Part shown: positions 7,013-10,374 of the stretch, one piece after another
Numbering within the stretch: the stretch's first letter is position 1
How the letters are laid out: each line of letters opens with the position of its first letter
DNA from: Pseudomonadota bacterium
Lineage (GTDB): Bacteria > Bdellovibrionota_C > UBA2361 > OMIW01
Reading direction: 5' to 3'
DNA length: 10,374 bases
NCBI GenBank assembly: GCA_900299205.1
Contig: OMIW01000018.1
Span: 1-10,374, forward strand
Made by a program: the position numbers and the translations under genes
The notes under the pieces: generated by a model
What the model was told of the DNA's origin: nothing
Database searches by the model: none
The model's input: the letters and a program-made list of their open reading frames with translations, nothing else

Positions 7013-7190
7013 CTGAACGCTGACTTGACCCGACGCCATTAATAAGTCAAGGTGGTGAACGAGCACGCTCCGCCGCATTTGTCGGCTTCGCTCTTCTCAG
7101 CGGCGGTCCGCCAAGCTGAGGGTCTTGTGCAGAAATTAGGTCGTTCACTCGATCAGAAGCCGACGTGGCGCGATCGTAGATGACGTTCAG
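7013..7190. ncRNA. Candidate structured RNA or leader with crossing helices
   Basis: This stretch between the IHF-like gene and the frame at 7203 is dense in perfect inverted repeats. CTGAACG (7013-7019) pairs with CGTTCAG (7184-7190) and encloses everything. CTTGAC (7024-7029) pairs with GTCAAG (7046-7051). GTGAACGA (7055-7062) pairs with TCGTTCAC (7141-7148), extended by GCAC (7063-7066) with GTGC (7127-7130). GTCGGCTTC (7081-7089) pairs with GAAGCCGAC (7156-7164). The hairpin CTCAGC-GGCG-GTC-CGCC-AA-GCTGAG spans 7096-7120. The third and fourth helices cross, so they form a pseudoknot or two exclusive states. It does not match 6S, tmRNA, SRP or RNase P as I know them. The G-run before ATG 7203 starts four bases after it, so a + strand leader is one reading. 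Pairing is seen; transcription is inferred. Confidence 0.35.
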
Positions 7191-7202
7191 AGTGGGGGAA
7201 AA

Positions 7203-7505
7203 ATGGGAAATGACGAAGGAGCAAGTGAGCCGAGAAGCCGCGCAAGCGCTCGTCGCCGAACGGTTGCCCACGTTATCGAATCGCGATATGACGCAGGGCC
7301 CCGACCTCTCTCGTGGGATTCTCGACGGTCGGGATTCGATGTCGTTGAGACAGTAGAGGGTGAAACCCTGCGATTGGCCAGCACTGGTCAACAATCATGC
7401 CCCCAGAAGGGTTGGCAAATCCTCCTGACAGGAGGCGATTCATCACACGGATTCACCTGGACCCTTTATGGGCTAGCGCCTCACGCAGTCGTAGCGAGCG
7501 CATGA
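7203..7505 (+). CDS. Uncertain small protein of unknown function (100 residues)
   Basis: I do not recognise this frame. It starts with ATG behind a GGGGG run (7194-7198, four bases away) and encodes an Arg/Ser-rich N-terminus (residues 8-25) and a C-terminal part with GWQILLTGG and GFTWTLYGL, which could be beta strands. There is no signal peptide or membrane segment. It follows the inverted-repeat array at 7013-7190. The same frame stays open after its TGA (7503-7505) until a TGA at 7854-7856, encoding a Ser/Thr/Ala repeat tract first and then running antisense to the amidase gene. It may be a real orphan gene, a broken longer one, or a chance frame; a minus-strand frame at 7047-7394 is equally open. 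Low confidence. Confidence 0.3.
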   Translation: MGNDEGASEPRSRASARRRTVAHVIESRYDAGPRPLSWDSRRSGFDVVETVEGETLRLASTGQQSCPQKGWQILLTGGDSSHGFTWTLYGLAPHAVVASA

Positions 7506-7526
7506 AAGGGGGTACTCCCTGTCACC

Positions 7527-7574
7527 TCCACTGCCGCATCCACTGCCGCATCCACTGCATCATCCCCTGCCTCA
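7527..7574. repeat. 12-bp tandem repeat, about four copies
   Basis: Units are TCCACTGCCGCA at 7527-7538 and 7539-7550, TCCACTGCATCA at 7551-7562 and TCCCCTGCCTCA at 7563-7574. The first two are identical and the others diverge. In the + frame shared with the 7203 frame they would read as Ser-Thr-Ala-Ala repeats, after a stop codon. Confidence 0.75.
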
Positions 7575-7580
7575 TCCAGC

Positions 7581-7634
7581 TCTGCGACTGGACAGTCTAA
7601 GCCGGTTTCTGCGATTGGTTATTTTAAGCCGGTT
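7581..7634. repeat. 27-bp tandem duplication across the amidase 3' end
   Basis: Two adjacent 27-base units, 7581-7607 and 7608-7634, agree at 22 positions. Both begin TCTGCGA and end AAGCCGGTT. On the minus strand each carries the codons for Lys-Pro-Ala followed by a stop, so the last codons of the amidase gene and its stop are duplicated just beyond the gene. Confidence 0.7.
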
Positions 7635-9087
7635 TCAGGTCTAGCTCAAGTCGCTCCTCAAACCCTAACTGGCGAAGCAACCGTATCATCCGCAGCTCCG
7701 AAAAGCGGGGACCGATCACCTGCAATCCAGCCGGCATTCCGTTCGCTCCTCGGTGGGTGGGGAATGCGAGTGAGGGGAGACCAAGAACATTTGTCATCGC
7801 GCTCCAAAGAAACGCCTCCTGAGATTCAATCTCTTTCCTCTCGATTCCTTTATTGACCTCGGTCCCGCCCTCTACGACAAATCGATCACTTCCGTGCGGA
7901 GGCGCGGTAACCGATGCGACGGGCGCAATCAGGAGATCCACCTCGGAGAAGAGGGTGTGTGCCATGCGTCGAAGCTGTTCAACTCTATTAAGCATGACGA
8001 GTAATCCAGCGGCAGTGAGGGGAGGTAACCGCTCCGCGACCTTCCTCCTGAGAACTGCAAGCCGCGGTCCATCCTCGGTTGCGTTCCGCGGAGTTCCGAG
8101 CTCCTGATACAGCAGGTCCTCAGCGTCGATAACCGCCTGTACATTAAGAATGACGAACGGTTCGAGCGTGTGAGCGAAGAGGGGGCTTGAAAAGTCGCGG
8201 GGGGAGATGCCGTGTTCGGAACATCTGCGGGAAACTTCCGTCAGTGCGGTGGTGATCTCGGAGTCGAGAGGGATATCACGAAGGGAGGATACGATGCCGA
8301 TGCGGGTGGTCTCCCCGCCGACAGGGTCGGGATGCAGACCCATCGGATAGGCGGTGGCGTAGGGGTAGGCGCGATCAAACGTTCTGAGTGCCGAGAAGGT
8401 GATCTCAAGGTCCTCGAGGGTGCGGGTCATAATCCCCGGGACTGAAAAGGTGCTCGAAAAGCAGTGGGTATCCTCGACGAGGCCAGATTGAGGGAGGAGG
8501 CCGTGTGTCGGAACGAGTCCGTAGAGGCCGCAAAACGACGAAGGAACCCGGACCGAACCACTGGCATCAACTCCGAGCCCAAAGAGCGCAGCACCGACCG
8601 CAACGATAACGGCGTCACCTCCGCCGGAGCCTCCGGGAGAGCGACTGGCGTCGAGGAAGTGGACCGTCTTTCCGAATCGTTCATTCTCGGTAAAATAGGC
8701 TTTTCCGTACTCGGTTTGATTGCCCCTGGCGATGCAGAGAGCATCTTGGTGGAATGCGGCAGCAATGAGTGGGTCGGAGCGCTCGCATCGTTCGATGGCG
8801 CGAAATGTAGTCCCCATCGAGCGGGGGGCGCCAGCAACGCGTATATGATCCTTCGCAGCGAAGGGAACCCCCGCAAGGACCCCTAATTTCTCACCCCGAG
8901 TAACCCGAGCATCGAGCTCCTCAGCAGCCCGGATTCCCCCGTCGCGATTGATAAAACAGGCAGCATTGGTGACGCCGTTCCATCGTTCCAGAGAATCGAG
9001 ATGGGTGCGGAATACATCTCTAGAGTGGGAGGCTCCCGAGCGAATTCGGTGTGCGAGGGTGCGGATCGAGAGTGCATCGTTAGTCAT
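7624..9087 (-). CDS. Amidase-signature family hydrolase
   Basis: This 487-residue enzyme hydrolyses an amide or related bond through the Ser-cisSer-Lys triad of the amidase-signature family. K79 lies in VPFAAKDHIRV, the cis-Ser position is S154 in SPGGSGGGDA, and the nucleophile is S178 in VDASGSVRVPSSFCG. GLYGLVPTHG (187-196) is the usual next block. The glycine after S154 replaces the serine of the common GGSSGG motif, and the SPGG start recalls eukaryotic FAAH-like members. Length equals that of GatA, but no gatB or gatC is nearby and the signature is atypical, so a tRNA amidotransferase role is unlikely; the substrate is unknown. It lacks a signal peptide. The ATG at 9087 follows a strong GAGGAGGT (9091-9098 on the minus strand). 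The last codons and stop are duplicated just downstream. Confidence 0.9.
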   Translation of the reverse strand: MTNDALSIRTLAHRIRSGASHSRDVFRTHLDSLERWNGVTNAACFINRDGGIRAAEELDARVTRGEKLGVLAGVPFAAKDHIRVAGAPRSMGTTFRAIERCERSDPLIAAAFHQDALCIARGNQTEYGKAYFTENERFGKTVHFLDASRSPGGSGGGDAVIVAVGAALFGLGVDASGSVRVPSSFCGLYGLVPTHGLLPQSGLVEDTHCFSSTFSVPGIMTRTLEDLEITFSALRTFDRAYPYATAYPMGLHPDPVGGETTRIGIVSSLRDIPLDSEITTALTEVSRRCSEHGISPRDFSSPLFAHTLEPFVILNVQAVIDAEDLLYQELGTPRNATEDGPRLAVLRRKVAERLPPLTAAGLLVMLNRVEQLRRMAHTLFSEVDLLIAPVASVTAPPHGSDRFVVEGGTEVNKGIERKEIESQEAFLWSAMTNVLGLPSLAFPTHRGANGMPAGLQVIGPRFSELRMIRLLRQLGFEERLELDLKPA

Positions 9088-9351
9088 AAGACCTCCTCGT
9101 GGGGGCTCTCCTCTCGGGGTCGGATGTTTCTCTGGGAGAAACGATCAGGGAACAGTGGTCCTCACCAATGGCCCATGATTGCGACACCGTGACACCTGCC
9201 ATCATCGAACGATATCGGTATGGAGCGCCACCCCCGATGTCGGCCGAGCGGGGTTTTACCGAGGTCGAACAGGGAAGATACGCTTCTCTCAAAATGGGGC
9301 GACATCAAGGCTAATCAAAGGGCGATGCTCGCCCGTCTGAGGTATTTTGCT
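9088..9351. other. Divergent gap between amidase and response regulator
   Basis: The 264 bases between these divergent genes carry the amidase ribosome binding site at 9091-9098. Short frames exist on both strands: + from GTG 9099 or ATG 9171 to 9314, and - from TTG 9292 to 9080. None has a good ribosome binding site or a recognisable product. Promoters for both neighbours should lie here, but I could not single any out. Confidence 0.4.
9339..9342 (+). promoter_or_regulatory. Ribosome binding site fixing the response regulator start
   Basis: GAGG lies nine bases before ATG 9352. The upstream in-frame ATGs at 9220 and 9325 have no comparably placed site, and the receiver domain begins well after 9352, so this start is preferred. 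Confidence 0.55.
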
Positions 9352-9792
9352 ATGTCATCATCAACGCCACCGTCGGGCTCATCGAGCAACCTGCCCGCGA
9401 AAACGCCGATTTTAATCGTAGACGATAGCGCGCAGTTCCGCCGGGTCTTGAAGATGATCATTACCCGTGGTCTCGGAATGGGACCCGTCGAAGAGGTCGA
9501 TGGGCCGAGCGAAGCGATTCCTCTGATTCGCGAGGGGCGATTTGAGGATGGGGTCATCTTTATCGACCAATATTATCCAGGTAACGAGGATGGATGCCGA
9601 TTGATCCGCACCCTTCGAGACGAAGGCTTGCTTTCCAAACTATCGACGGTGCTGATGACATGCGAACCGTCACCCCGACTGTTACGGGAGGCCCGCGATG
9701 CGGGAGCGGTAGCTTTGATAGCAAAACCGTTCGACGAAGGGGTCGTGAAGAATTGTTTCGCCGAGTGCGCCCGGCGACGGGCGTTTGGGTAA
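9352..9792 (+). CDS. Single-domain response regulator (CheY-like receiver)
   Basis: With the start at 9352 the protein has 146 residues: a Ser/Pro-rich tail (1-17) and one receiver domain. The acidic pair is D24-D25 (ILIVDDS), the phosphoacceptor is D72 in FIDQYYPGNEDG, the switch threonine is T103 (VLMTCEPS) and the conserved lysine is K125 (IAKPF). All phosphorylation residues are present, so it should accept phosphate from a histidine kinase. No output domain or kinase gene is in the window, so the partner and output are unknown; it may act by protein contact. The D72-to-DG segment is one residue longer than in CheY and has aromatic YY where a methionine is usual. The frame could extend upstream to ATG 9220, but those residues look unlike a domain. 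It converges with the next gene, leaving only 17 bases between stops. Confidence 0.88.
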   Translation: MSSSTPPSGSSSNLPAKTPILIVDDSAQFRRVLKMIITRGLGMGPVEEVDGPSEAIPLIREGRFEDGVIFIDQYYPGNEDGCRLIRTLRDEGLLSKLSTVLMTCEPSPRLLREARDAGAVALIAKPFDEGVVKNCFAECARRRAFG

Positions 9793-9809
9793 GGCAGGCG
9801 GAGATCGAG

Positions 9810-10229
9810 CTAATTTTTAGGAAGGCCGAGACTAAACTGCTCGGTTAAACCAACATCCAAATCAGCCAACAACTTTGGCACACCAGGAGCAGGTACATTT
9901 GCGGGTATTGGTTGCTGTTTTCCGTTGACGGTTATGAACGGCCTAGCCACTGGCACCCCTGAGCCGTCAAGTTCGAGAGAAATTCCGGTCGGAATGGTCG
10001 GAGATGTCACTGTGAAAGTCGGGTTGTCTCCCTTTTGATTCCGGGTGACCGTGACGTTGCCGAGGGACTCCGGTGTATTGAGGCGGACGATGGTCGGGAG
10101 GAGTCTGTTAAAGAGTTGCTCGGGGGTCTGCGTCTGCTGATGGGGCTGTGGCGCGTGGGGCAGAGTCGGGTCGCCTGAGGGGAAGATGGCGGGATCTACT
10201 ACTAGCGTAACCTCTGGATTCGGCGCCAT
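9810..10229 (-). CDS. Unrecognised proline-rich protein
   Basis: I do not recognise this 139-residue protein. The first 20 or so residues (APNPEVTLVVDPAIFPSGDP) lead into a Pro/Gln/His-rich linker (about 24-36), then a part rich in Thr, Val and Pro (about 37-110) that suggests beta structure, with repeated PxP and TxT patterns, and a C-terminal PGVPKLLADLDVGL helix-like segment. It has no cysteine, membrane segment or signal peptide. The start is chosen at ATG 10229 because GGGAGG (10235-10240 on this strand) sits five bases upstream; the frame itself is open to ATG 10310, which would add 27 Cys-rich residues without a clear ribosome binding site. It ends 17 bases from the response regulator stop. 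A proline-rich adaptor or structural role is possible, but no function is claimed. Confidence 0.7.
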   Translation of the reverse strand: MAPNPEVTLVVDPAIFPSGDPTLPHAPQPHQQTQTPEQLFNRLLPTIVRLNTPESLGNVTVTRNQKGDNPTFTVTSPTIPTGISLELDGSGVPVARPFITVNGKQQPIPANVPAPGVPKLLADLDVGLTEQFSLGLPKN

Positions 10230-10234
10230 ACATT

Positions 10235-10240
10235 CCTCCC
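10235..10240 (-). promoter_or_regulatory. Ribosome binding site fixing the start of the orphan gene
   Basis: On the minus strand GGGAGG is followed by AATGT and then ATG 10229. The first ATG within that spacer (10233) is out of frame with the long frame. This makes the 139-residue form the likeliest product. Confidence 0.65.
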
Positions 10241-10374
10241 AACAACATTTCTTTCCCTCGTTATGCCTATCCCCCAAAAAACATGATTTAGTAAAAATTC
10301 GCGCGGCCACAAACTGGGCGGAAACCGCTCTTGACTTACCTTGTGTAGGCTCGGGGCACAGGGTAACCTCCCCC

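Noticed and set aside
7013-7190. CRISPR or transposon end interpretation of the repeat array
   Set aside because: The repeats are inverted pairs of different sequence rather than regular direct repeats, and there is no transposase or target duplication.
7047-7394. 115-codon minus-strand frame through the inverted-repeat array
   Set aside because: No ribosome binding site or recognisable motif, and it competes with the + frame at 7203; neither strand can be called firmly here.
8427-8876. Long overlapping frames on both strands inside the amidase gene
   Set aside because: The amidase frame contains the full catalytic signature; the others are shadows.
9099-9314. 71-codon + frame (or 48 codons from ATG 9171) before the response regulator
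   Set aside because: Possible upstream gene, but the GTG and ATG starts lack a ribosome binding site and a similar-sized frame exists on the opposite strand.

Overview
The window carries eight confident protein genes and one uncertain small one, typical of a chromosomal segment from a Gram-negative, moderately GC-rich bacterium. Support for this comes from an exported HtrA/DegP-type periplasmic protease, an IHF-type DNA-bending protein of the form common in Deltaproteobacteria and related phyla, and strong GGAGG-type ribosome binding sites at several genes. I cannot place the species. No rRNA, tRNA, CRISPR array, transposase or phage gene was seen.

Layout. An EVE-domain protein (27-488, +) is followed by a 273-base gap holding a strongly structured element, then by a type I methionine aminopeptidase (762-1556, +). 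A repeat-rich convergent gap (1557-1789) separates it from the HtrA/Do-family protease (1790-3373, -). A 410-base divergent gap separates htrA from clpB (3784-6408, +). Next come an IHF/HU-family gene (6654-6983, +), a roughly 640-base region with an elaborate inverted-repeat array, an uncertain 100-codon frame (7203-7505, +) and short tandem repeats, and then an amidase-signature enzyme (7624-9087, -). A single-domain response regulator (9352-9792, +) converges with an unrecognised proline-rich protein (9810-10229, -).

How the genes fit together. Map, HtrA and ClpB form a loose protein-biogenesis and quality-control neighbourhood: N-terminal methionine removal, periplasmic proteolysis and cytoplasmic disaggregation. 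htrA and clpB are divergently transcribed from one shared gap, which would allow joint stress regulation, but I found no CIRCE element or clear sigma-32 promoter there. The other genes look like independent single-gene transcription units.

The parts least explained by known families are: the array of paired arms at 7013-7190, where two helices cross, just upstream of the orphan frame at 7203; the continuation of that frame beyond its TGA as in-phase 12-base and 27-base tandem repeats; the three-way-junction-like element at 502-614; and the orphan gene at the right end. None of these amounts to a proven new system; they are candidates for follow-up.
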